Source of the DNA: Patescibacteria group bacterium
GTDB taxonomy: Bacteria > Patescibacteriota > Minisyncoccia > UBA6257 > Brennerbacteraceae
Length of the DNA stretch: 49,361 nucleotides
NCBI GenBank assembly: GCA_040753135.1
Contig: JBFMGR010000001.1
Span: forward strand, 1 to 49,361
Reading direction: 5' to 3'
In this document: positions 40,156 to 46,675 of the stretch, in pieces
How positions within the stretch are numbered: the stretch's first letter is position 1
Layout: each line of letters opens with the position of its first letter
Made by a program: the position numbers and the translations under genes
Notes under the pieces: generated by a model
Database searches by the model: none
Told to the model about the DNA's origin: nothing
Seen by the model: only the letters and a program-made list of their open reading frames with translations

Positions 40156-41058
40156 ATGATTAAGAAATTAATTATTTTATTTTTGGCGGGATTATTTATT
40201 TTGCCGCTGATTTCTTATTCGGTCACTGTTGGGCCGGTTAAACTTGAGTATAGCGTTGACCCGGGTGATGTCGTTAAAGGCGAGCTCTTTGTTCAGAATG
40301 AAGAAAAGGAACCGCGAACTTTTTATCCGGTTTTTGAAAAGTTTATTGAAGAAGATGGGACAAAAGTTTTTTTAGAGGGCGAGCCGACAGATTTGGCTTC
40401 TTGGTTTAAAGTTCAAGACTCGATTAGCTTAAATCCCAATGAACAGAAAAAGATCTCTTTTGAGATCGTTGTCCCTAAAAACGCTTCTCCGGGCGGTCAT
40501 TTTGCCGTAATCTGGTGGGGGACCGCTCCTGCTTCTGCTGGAGCAGACCAACAGGTTGCGATTGTTACCCGAGCCGGGATATTAGTTTATCTGCGCGTTT
40601 CTGGAGAGATTAAAGAAGAGGCAAGTTTATTAAGTTTTAAAGCAATTAAGAGATTTTTTAGCCATTCACCAATGGCATTAGAGTATGTCTTGGAAAATTC
40701 CGGGAATGTTCACTTAAAACCAGGAGGCGAGTTAAAGATAAAAAACATTTTTGGCAAAGTTAAAGAAACTTTGCCGATTAACCTCAAGGAATTGACTGTT
40801 CTTCCCCAAAGCAAAAAAACATTTCAGCTTGAGTGGGCGCCAGAAAAAACTGTTTTTGGCGCTTATAAAGCAGAGCTTAATTTAAAGTATGGCGAAGGAC
40901 AACAGGAGCTGAATAAAGCATATTGGTTTTTTGTTTTACCAATTAAAGGGATTGTTATTTTCTTGGGCGCAATCATTATCTTGGCCTTAGCTCCTTTAGG
41001 AATAAAAAAATATAATTCTTGGATAATTTCTAAAGCAGAGAAAAGCAGTGGTAAATGA
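40156..41058 (+). CDS. Membrane-anchored DUF916-like (WxL-interacting type) protein
   Basis: 300 aa. Signal peptide (LIILFLAGLFILPLISYS), then two beta-sandwich domains: VGPVKLEYSVDPGDVVKGELFVQNEEKEPRTFYPVFEKF and SISLNPNEQKKISFEIVVPKNASPGGHFAVIWWG match the DUF916 style seen in proteins that bind peptidoglycan and WxL-type surface proteins in Gram-positive bacteria; the second domain has ALEYVLENSGNVHLKPGGELKI. A C-terminal membrane helix (IKGIVIFLGAIIILALAPLGI) and a short basic tail anchor it. Its stop overlaps the dockerin gene start (ATGA), so the two are coupled. Likely a surface scaffold or chaperone for the neighbouring exported proteins. Confidence 0.8.
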   Translation: MIKKLIILFLAGLFILPLISYSVTVGPVKLEYSVDPGDVVKGELFVQNEEKEPRTFYPVFEKFIEEDGTKVFLEGEPTDLASWFKVQDSISLNPNEQKKISFEIVVPKNASPGGHFAVIWWGTAPASAGADQQVAIVTRAGILVYLRVSGEIKEEASLLSFKAIKRFFSHSPMALEYVLENSGNVHLKPGGELKIKNIFGKVKETLPINLKELTVLPQSKKTFQLEWAPEKTVFGAYKAELNLKYGEGQQELNKAYWFFVLPIKGIVIFLGAIIILALAPLGIKKYNSWIISKAEKSSGK

Positions 41059-41984
41059 AGTTTTTTCAGATTTTAGTTGGTTTAGTCGTATTTTTTAGCT
41101 TATTGACATTGACAAGCTTTGTTTTTGCTAATTCGGTTAATATTAAAGCTGTAATTGGTACGCCCGATCCGACCCCTTCTCCTTCTCCAACCCCGACCTC
41201 TGGCGGCGGTGGCGGTGGAGGCGGCGGAGGAGGTATTTATGTTCCGCCGCAAACAACAGTTAAGTTTGAAGGCAGGGCTTATCCTAAAAGCAGCGTTACT
41301 TTGTTAAAAGATGCTCAGATAGCAGGAACAACTTTAGCTGGTCCAGATGCTAATTTTCAATTAAGTGTCTCCGGACTATCTTCGGGTAATTATATTTTCT
41401 CTTTATATAGTGAAGATAATCGCGGCAATCGCTCTTCTCTTTTAACTTTTCCCTTGAGTGTAACTTCTGGCTCATATACTTCAGTTAGCGGTATTTTTAT
41501 CGCACCCACTATCGCGGTTGACAAAAGCGAAGTGAAGCGTGGCGACAATATCGCAATTTTCGGGCAAAGTTCGCCAAACAGCGAGATTACAATTGCAGTA
41601 AGTTCTGATGAAGAATTTTTTAATAAAGTGAAATCCGATCAAAGTGGCGCCTATTTATATAATTTTGATACGGCGCAACTTGATATGGGGCAGCATTTTA
41701 CTAAATCAAAGGCGGCTTTAAACGGCGAGGTAAGTTCTTTCAGTAAAGCAATAAGCTTTGCGGTTGGTACGAAAAACGTTCTCGCGCAACCATCTACGGT
41801 TATATTGAGAGGCGATCTAAACGGCGATGGACGCGTAAATCTCGTTGATTTTTCTGTGGGCGCGTACTGGTATAAACGGTCAATAAGCGCGGAATTTACG
41901 ATAAAAGAAAAAGAACATCTTAGCGGCGACGGCAAGGTTGATTTAGTTGATTTTTCAATTATGGCATACTACTGGACTGGCTAA
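41055..41984 (+). CDS. Secreted dockerin-domain protein
   Basis: 309 aa. Signal peptide (FQILVGLVVFFSLLTLTSFVFA), a Pro/Ser/Thr linker (TPDPTPSPSPTPTS), an 11-residue Gly run, two Ig-like beta domains (TTVKFEGRAYPKSSVTLLKDAQ; PTIAVDKSEVKRGDNIAIFGQSSP) and a C-terminal type I-like dockerin: two calcium loops GDLNGDGRVNLVDFS and LSGDGKVDLVDFSIMAYYW. Dockerins bind cohesins; two cohesin proteins are encoded immediately downstream. The second Ig-like domain and dockerin use slightly different codons from the first half. A 20-bp hairpin spans the stop. Confidence 0.9.
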   Translation: MKFFQILVGLVVFFSLLTLTSFVFANSVNIKAVIGTPDPTPSPSPTPTSGGGGGGGGGGGIYVPPQTTVKFEGRAYPKSSVTLLKDAQIAGTTLAGPDANFQLSVSGLSSGNYIFSLYSEDNRGNRSSLLTFPLSVTSGSYTSVSGIFIAPTIAVDKSEVKRGDNIAIFGQSSPNSEITIAVSSDEEFFNKVKSDQSGAYLYNFDTAQLDMGQHFTKSKAALNGEVSSFSKAISFAVGTKNVLAQPSTVILRGDLNGDGRVNLVDFSVGAYWYKRSISAEFTIKEKEHLSGDGKVDLVDFSIMAYYWTG

Positions 41985-42014
41985 AATTTTCAGAGAAAAT
42001 TTTAGCCAGTCCAG
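41972..42014 (+). terminator. 20-bp perfect hairpin spanning the dockerin gene stop
   Basis: Arms 41972-41991 and 41995-42014 (cores CTGGACTGGCTAAAA / TTTTAGCCAGTCCAG) with loop AGA. The 5' arm encodes the last residues and the TAA. Confidence 0.7.
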
Positions 42015-42054
42015 AATTTCTAATTTCTAAACCCCAATTTCTAAATAAATTCCG
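42015..42054. repeat. AT-rich dispersed repeat before the first cohesin gene
   Basis: Units AATTTCTAATTTCTAAA and CCCCAATTTCTAAATAAATTCC (in parts), as at 16808-16850. Confidence 0.45.
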
Positions 42055-42975
42055 ATGATCAAAATTTCAAAATTAAAAATTATTCTCCTGCTCTGTTCTT
42101 TACTATTTACGGCTATTTCGGCTCAAGCCGTAGAGATTAGTATTGATTCAGAAAATCAGACAATCGACGTTGGCGAACAGTTTGAAGCAGGATTGTTTCT
42201 AAATACCGAGGATGAAGACATTAACGCGATTGAGGGCGCGATTACATTTCCGACCGACCTCTTGGAATTAAAAGAAATCAAAAGCGGCAATTCCATTATC
42301 AATTTTTGGATTGAGGAGCCAAAAATCACATCAGAGAACCGCGTTGTTTTCTCCGGCATTATTCCCGGCGGATTTCAAGAGAAGAGAGGGTTGATTTTTT
42401 CAATGATTTTTGAGGCGCGGACCGAGGGCAACAGCGTTATTGAAATCCAAAGCATTAGGGCCCTGCGAAACGACGGACAAGGGACAGAAACAAAAACAAC
42501 GGTTGCCAATCTGCAATTTGTGATTTTAAAACAAGCGCCGCCTTTCAAACTCGCTCCGGCTGAAAAAAAGGACATTGATATACCAGAAACATTTGAGCCG
42601 ATAGTGGCAAACGACCCAACAATATTTGACGGAAAATACTTTTTGGTTTTTACCACTCAAGATAAGCTGTCCGGGATTGATTATTATCAGGTTAAAGAAC
42701 GATCCCAGCTTTTGTTGTTTCGGTTATTTGCTCCGGATTGGCGCCGGGCTCCAAGCCCGTATTTGTTAAGAGACCAATCGTTAAAAAGCGAGATCTATGT
42801 TAAAGCTGTGGATAAAGCCGGCAATGAGCGGATAGTTAAGCTGGCGCCGGAGAACAAAATCAGTTGGTACCAGGATTATAGTTTATGGTTTATAATAATA
42901 TTAAGTGTCAGCGCTGCTCTTTATTCGATTGATAAACCTATTTATGGAAGAAGAAGGCAAGCCGCGGATAAATAA
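42055..42975 (+). CDS. Membrane-anchored cohesin-domain protein 1
   Basis: 306 aa. Signal peptide (IILLLCSLLFTAISAQA), then a cohesin fold in residues about 24-160: VEISIDSENQTIDVGEQFEAGLFLNTEDEDINAIEGAITFPTDLLELKEI, FSGIIPGGFQEKRGLIFSMIFEA and the strand GNSVIEIQSIRALRNDGQG. A second beta region (FDGKYFLVFTTQDKLSGIDYYQVKE) resembles Ig-like surface repeats. A C-terminal helix (YSLWFIIILSVSAALYSI) followed by basic residues anchors it with the cohesin outside. Presumed partner: the dockerin protein at 41055. Confidence 0.88.
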   Translation: MIKISKLKIILLLCSLLFTAISAQAVEISIDSENQTIDVGEQFEAGLFLNTEDEDINAIEGAITFPTDLLELKEIKSGNSIINFWIEEPKITSENRVVFSGIIPGGFQEKRGLIFSMIFEARTEGNSVIEIQSIRALRNDGQGTETKTTVANLQFVILKQAPPFKLAPAEKKDIDIPETFEPIVANDPTIFDGKYFLVFTTQDKLSGIDYYQVKERSQLLLFRLFAPDWRRAPSPYLLRDQSLKSEIYVKAVDKAGNERIVKLAPENKISWYQDYSLWFIIILSVSAALYSIDKPIYGRRRQAADK

Positions 42976-44734
42976 TCTGCGAACACTAAGGAATTCTATA
43001 TTAATAGCAACGAAATTATTCGTTGGCATTTGTTTTGCTTTCGTTATTATTGGCGGACTGCCGAGCTTAGCAAGGGCGGCGACATTATATTTTTCTCCGG
43101 CTTTCGGGTCATATCCAGTTAGCTCTAACCTTAATCTTAGTGTTTATGTTTCTTCGCCAGATGAGTCAATCAACGCGGTTTCCGGAATAGTCAGTTTTCC
43201 TTCAGACAAATTAGAAGTGATTTCTTTGTCTAAGACCGGCTCAATTATTAATCTCTGGGTTCAGGAACCAAACTATTCTAATTCTACTGGCCAGATTAAT
43301 TTTGAGGGCGTGATTTTAAACCCTGGTTATACTGGCGCCGCCGGCAAAATTATTAGCTTGCAGCTTCGGGCAAAGAATCCGGGTTTAAGTTTAGTTAACT
43401 TTTCTTCTGGCTCGGTTTTGGCCAATGACGGTTTGGGCACCAATGTTCTAACCAGTCTGGGCCGGGCAGAGCTGAATCTGCAGGGCGCGACTGCCCCTTC
43501 CGGTCCGGGCGAGATTGACACCCCTTCGGTTAATCCATCGACTCCAGCCGCGCCAGAGATTGTTTCTAAAACCCATCCGGATCCGAACAAATGGTATGCT
43601 AATGCCAATCCGGAATTTTCTTGGCAATTGACCAAAGATGCGACTGCAATTAGGCTGCTTTATGACAATTATTCGCGGTCAGTCCCATCAGTGGTTTACC
43701 AGCCGCCAATCTCGGAAAAATCATTATCAGAAATTAAAGATGGAGTTTATTATTTTCATGCCCAGCAAAAAAATAGTAATGGTTGGGGCGGAATCAGTCA
43801 TTTTCGGTTTCAGATAGACACGGTGGCGCCAGAACTTTCAGCTGAATTTTTGGGCAGTAAAGAGAAAAGCAGCCCCAGGCCAAAGCTTAAACTAGCCGGA
43901 AGCGATTCTTTGTCCGGGATAGATTATTTTCTCATTACTATTGACGCCCAAGAGGGCTTGAAAGTTCCCGCCGAAGAATTAGACAATGGAGTTTATCAAT
44001 TTCCGGTTTTGGCGCCAGGCGAAAACGGTATCCTAATTCAGGTTTTTGACCGGGCAGGCAACTTAACTTCTTTGGCAGAGAAGATTTATGTTGAACCAAT
44101 TGCTTTGCCAATTATCACTGATTATCCCAAAGAATTAGAAGCCGGCCAGGCAATGGTGATTAAAGGGGGATCTTTACCCGGAGCAAAAGTGGTTTTTAAG
44201 TTTGAAAAAGGAGGCCAGGTTTTAGGGGAGCAAGCAGTTCAGGCTGATCCATTCGGAAACTTTGTTTTTGTCTATCATGATAAGGTTGAATCAGGGGTTT
44301 ATCGGTTTTCTGCCAAAACAGTTGATTCTGACGGGGCAGAAAGTTTTTATACTGAACCAGTGGCAATTGCAGTCAGCCCCGGGACCTTCAGCCGGATGGG
44401 ATTATTTTTAGTCAATGCTTTTGGGGTTGTTGCCGCGATCGTTTCACTTTTGGCTGTTTGCTTGATTAGCTTTTGGTATTTGAAGCACAAGCTTTCTGTT
44501 TGGCGTTTGAATCTGGCTAAAGAGGTAAAGGAGGTAGAGTCAGTTTTAGCAAAAGAGTTTTACCGGCTCCAGTTAGAAGTCCAGAAACAGATAAAGGTTT
44601 TGGAACAAGCGAAAACTAAAAGGGAGTTGACTAAAGAAGAGACCGAGTTAATTGAAAAGCTTAAGCTTCACTTGGCAATGGCGGAAAAAACTGTTAAAAA
44701 AGAAATTCAGGACATAAAAGATAAAATCAGCTGA
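42944..44734 (+). CDS. Membrane-anchored cohesin-domain protein 2 with coiled-coil tail
   Basis: 596 aa from the ATG at 42944 (an in-frame upstream ATG at 42905 lies deep in the previous gene and is less likely). Residues about 17-45 are a signal peptide or anchor (ILIATKLFVGICFAFVIIGG ... ARA). A cohesin domain follows (LNLSVYVSSPDESINAVSGIVSFPSDKLEVISL, INFEGVILNPGYTGAAGKIISLQLRAKNPG), then a Pro/Ser linker, Ig-like domains (SKTHPDPNKWYANANPEFSW; ISHFRFQIDTVAPELSAEF), a membrane helix (LVNAFGVVAAIVSLLAVCLISFWYL, about 488-512) and a highly charged cytoplasmic coiled coil (about 520-596). It overlaps the preceding cohesin gene and thus is coupled to it. Confidence 0.88.
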   Translation: MEEEGKPRINNLRTLRNSILIATKLFVGICFAFVIIGGLPSLARAATLYFSPAFGSYPVSSNLNLSVYVSSPDESINAVSGIVSFPSDKLEVISLSKTGSIINLWVQEPNYSNSTGQINFEGVILNPGYTGAAGKIISLQLRAKNPGLSLVNFSSGSVLANDGLGTNVLTSLGRAELNLQGATAPSGPGEIDTPSVNPSTPAAPEIVSKTHPDPNKWYANANPEFSWQLTKDATAIRLLYDNYSRSVPSVVYQPPISEKSLSEIKDGVYYFHAQQKNSNGWGGISHFRFQIDTVAPELSAEFLGSKEKSSPRPKLKLAGSDSLSGIDYFLITIDAQEGLKVPAEELDNGVYQFPVLAPGENGILIQVFDRAGNLTSLAEKIYVEPIALPIITDYPKELEAGQAMVIKGGSLPGAKVVFKFEKGGQVLGEQAVQADPFGNFVFVYHDKVESGVYRFSAKTVDSDGAESFYTEPVAIAVSPGTFSRMGLFLVNAFGVVAAIVSLLAVCLISFWYLKHKLSVWRLNLAKEVKEVESVLAKEFYRLQLEVQKQIKVLEQAKTKRELTKEETELIEKLKLHLAMAEKTVKKEIQDIKDKIS

Positions 44735-45963
44735 TGCCGCATTTAGAGACCAAAAAATATTTTCAATCTTTTCATTGGCAGCCGGGTGAAGCCGGAACTC
44801 TTTATTTGGGCCATTTTCTTCGGGGTTTGGCTTTGTCTTTGCCGGGAATTTTTGTGCCGATTTTTATCTTTAATTTAGCCAACAAGCCGGTTATTCATTC
44901 CAGTTTATTAGTTAATAATCTTGTTTGGGCGGTTTTTTATTATCTGGCTTACGCTTTTTTCCTCAGTCTTTGCCATCTGCTTTTAACCGATTTTTTATTT
45001 AGGAAGTTCGGCTTTAAAAACTCAATTTTTTTCAGCAACCTATTTCTAATCGGCGCGGTTTCATCTTGGCTGGCTGCGGAAACTAATTTTGTTTTTGTTT
45101 TTTTGGCGGCTTTTTTGGCGGCTTTGGCAGTTCATTTTTACTGGATTCCGTTCCATATCCTTTTTGTCAGAAAGGCCAATCGAGGCGGCAATTTCGGCGA
45201 GGAATCCGCCGCCCAATTGCTTTGGGTCAGTTTAGCCGGCGCTTTAGGCCCGTTGACTGCCGGTTTAATTATTAAAGTTTTTGGTTTTGACACTTTGTTT
45301 TTTTTGACTCTTGGGCTTTTGCTGGTTGCTTCACTGCCGATTTTGTTTTTTATTCACGAACACCAGCATCAGCAACATCAAATCAAAAACATTATCAATA
45401 ATTATGCCCTTAACCCGGATTATCGGAAAACCACTTTGGCTTTTGCCGGCAAAGCTGTTGAGGGAATGCTTTATGATATTTTCTGGCCGATTCTGCTTTT
45501 TTTGCTTTTAGCTGATTTTGCCAAGATCGGCTTTTTGGTAACTGCCTCAATAGCTGTCTCAATTTTAATAATGTTTTTGATTGGCCGGGTGATTGAAAAA
45601 CAGAAGGCTGGCTTTTTCCAAAAAGAAAGCGTTTTGGTTAACACCTTGTTGTATCTGCCAAGGATTTTTCTAACCAATCCCCTTGGCGCCTATCTGATTG
45701 ATGTTGTTGACCGGCTTAATGGCAATATTTATTCAGTTTCTTTTATTGCCGAAGTTTATGATAAAGCCAAGTTTAGCCAGAATGAGTCGGACTTTGTTGT
45801 TTATCAGGAAACTGTCTCGCATTTTTCCCAGTTTTTAGTTTTACTGCTGGCGCTGGGAATTTTATTTTTCGTCCCGAACTGGAAGATGGTTTTTCTTTTG
45901 GCCGCGATTGGTTCGGGGTTTTCCTATTTTATTTTTATTCCAAAGGGAAAATCCTGGGAATAA
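44734..45963 (+). CDS. MFS-like multi-pass transporter
   Basis: 409 aa with about eleven to twelve hydrophobic helices (GHFLRGLALSLPGIFVPIFIF, FVFVFLAAFLAALAVHFYWIPFHILF, LWVSLAGALGPLTAGLIIKVFG, and others) and a His-rich cytoplasmic loop (HEHQHQQHQ) near residue 210 between the two halves. The organisation suggests the major facilitator fold, but the classical loop 2-3 motif is degenerate, so substrate and mechanism are unknown. The His-rich loop might bind metal. The start shares one base with the preceding stop (TGATG). Confidence 0.7.
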   Translation: MPHLETKKYFQSFHWQPGEAGTLYLGHFLRGLALSLPGIFVPIFIFNLANKPVIHSSLLVNNLVWAVFYYLAYAFFLSLCHLLLTDFLFRKFGFKNSIFFSNLFLIGAVSSWLAAETNFVFVFLAAFLAALAVHFYWIPFHILFVRKANRGGNFGEESAAQLLWVSLAGALGPLTAGLIIKVFGFDTLFFLTLGLLLVASLPILFFIHEHQHQQHQIKNIINNYALNPDYRKTTLAFAGKAVEGMLYDIFWPILLFLLLADFAKIGFLVTASIAVSILIMFLIGRVIEKQKAGFFQKESVLVNTLLYLPRIFLTNPLGAYLIDVVDRLNGNIYSVSFIAEVYDKAKFSQNESDFVVYQETVSHFSQFLVLLLALGILFFVPNWKMVFLLAAIGSGFSYFIFIPKGKSWE

Positions 45964-45984
45964 ACTGGTAATTCCATTTGGCCG

Positions 45985-45993
45985 TGTTATGAT
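45985..45993 (+). promoter_or_regulatory. Extended -10 of the DUF5652-like gene
   Basis: TGT-TATGAT, with a leader of about 25 bases to the ATG at 46024. Confidence 0.45.
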
Positions 45994-46023
45994 AAAAGCA
46001 TAAAAATTAATTAAATAAAATCC

Positions 46024-46281
46024 ATGAACTTTATTAATCAGCTGAACAATCTTATTTATTGGGTTTATCAAAATCCCTGGTTAATGTTTTTAATTACAGT
46101 TTGGGTTTTGGTTTGGAAGGGTTGGGCGTTATGGCGGTCAGCCAGAAAAAGCCAAAAATACTGGTTTGTCGCTTTGCTGGTAATCAATACTTTGGGCGTG
46201 CTGGAGATTCTTTACCTCTTTGTTTTTAGCGAGATAAAGCGGAAAAAACAAAAAACCGAATCCGAGCCTGCTTCGGCATAA
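46024..46281 (+). CDS. DUF5652-like small membrane protein
   Basis: 85 aa with two membrane helices (NPWLMFLITVWVLVWKGWALW and YWFVALLVINTLGVLEILYLFVF) connected by RSARKSQK, and a basic tail. This pattern (WKGxALW...W.....LNTLGILEIxYLF) is the DUF5652 family, widespread in Patescibacteria and of unknown function. Confidence 0.85.
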   Translation: MNFINQLNNLIYWVYQNPWLMFLITVWVLVWKGWALWRSARKSQKYWFVALLVINTLGVLEILYLFVFSEIKRKKQKTESEPASA

Positions 46282-46323
46282 AAAATTTAAGGTTAAGCAG
46301 CTAGCTGACAACTTTTAGCGTGG

Positions 46324-46358
46324 AAACAATCCCCCGGCATTATTCCCGGGGATTGTTT
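46324..46358 (+). terminator. Terminator after the DUF5652-like gene
   Basis: AAACAATCCCC pairs with GGGGATTGTTT (11 bp) around a loop of 13 bases, followed by TATTTTAG. It insulates the metal-resistance operon. Confidence 0.8.
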
Positions 46359-46367
46359 TATTTTAGT

Positions 46368-46396
46368 TTGACTTTAATACCCCCAGTGGGTATAAT
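46368..46396 (+). promoter_or_regulatory. Promoter and overlapping CsoR-type operator, predicted leaderless
   Basis: TTGACT, a 17-bp spacer and TATAAT (46391-46396), with the ATG six bases later at 46403. The spacer carries the pseudopalindrome ATACCCCCAGTGGGTAT (46377-46393), the G/C-tract type of site bound by CsoR-family repressors, which covers the spacer and the first bases of the -10. Repression by the encoded regulator would therefore block RNA polymerase directly. Confidence 0.8.
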
Positions 46397-46402
46397 GGAT
46401 GT

Positions 46403-46675
46403 ATGGATAGAAAAATAAAAGCCCGGGTGATTCGGCGATTAAAAATTATTGAGGGCCAGGTTCGGGGTTTGCAGAAAATGGTTCAACAGGAAAAATACTG
46501 TATTGACGTTATCCACCAGTCTTTGGCAGTCAAGCAAGCGCTTTCCGGAGTTGAGGATTTGATGTTAGAAAACCATCTCTCAACCCATGTGATTGAGCAG
46601 ATGAAATCCGGCAGGCAAAAACAAGCCGCTGAAGAGATTTTAGCGGTTTATAAATTATCTAAGAAAAAATTTTAA
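46403..46675 (+). CDS. CsoR/RcnR-family metal-sensing repressor
   Basis: 90-aa all-helical DUF156 repressor: RLKIIEGQVRGLQKMVQQEKYCIDVIHQSLAVKQAL is the family core. Metal-site positions are Cys33, His58 and His62 (KYCIDV and ENHLSTHV). Canonical Cu(I) CsoR has Cys-His-Cys, so the third ligand is His instead of Cys, closer to RcnR (which also uses an N-terminal His). The gene precedes a P1B ATPase by a TAATG overlap, so it probably represses this operon and is released by Cu(I) or another transition metal. Confidence 0.92.
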   Translation: MDRKIKARVIRRLKIIEGQVRGLQKMVQQEKYCIDVIHQSLAVKQALSGVEDLMLENHLSTHVIEQMKSGRQKQAAEEILAVYKLSKKKF

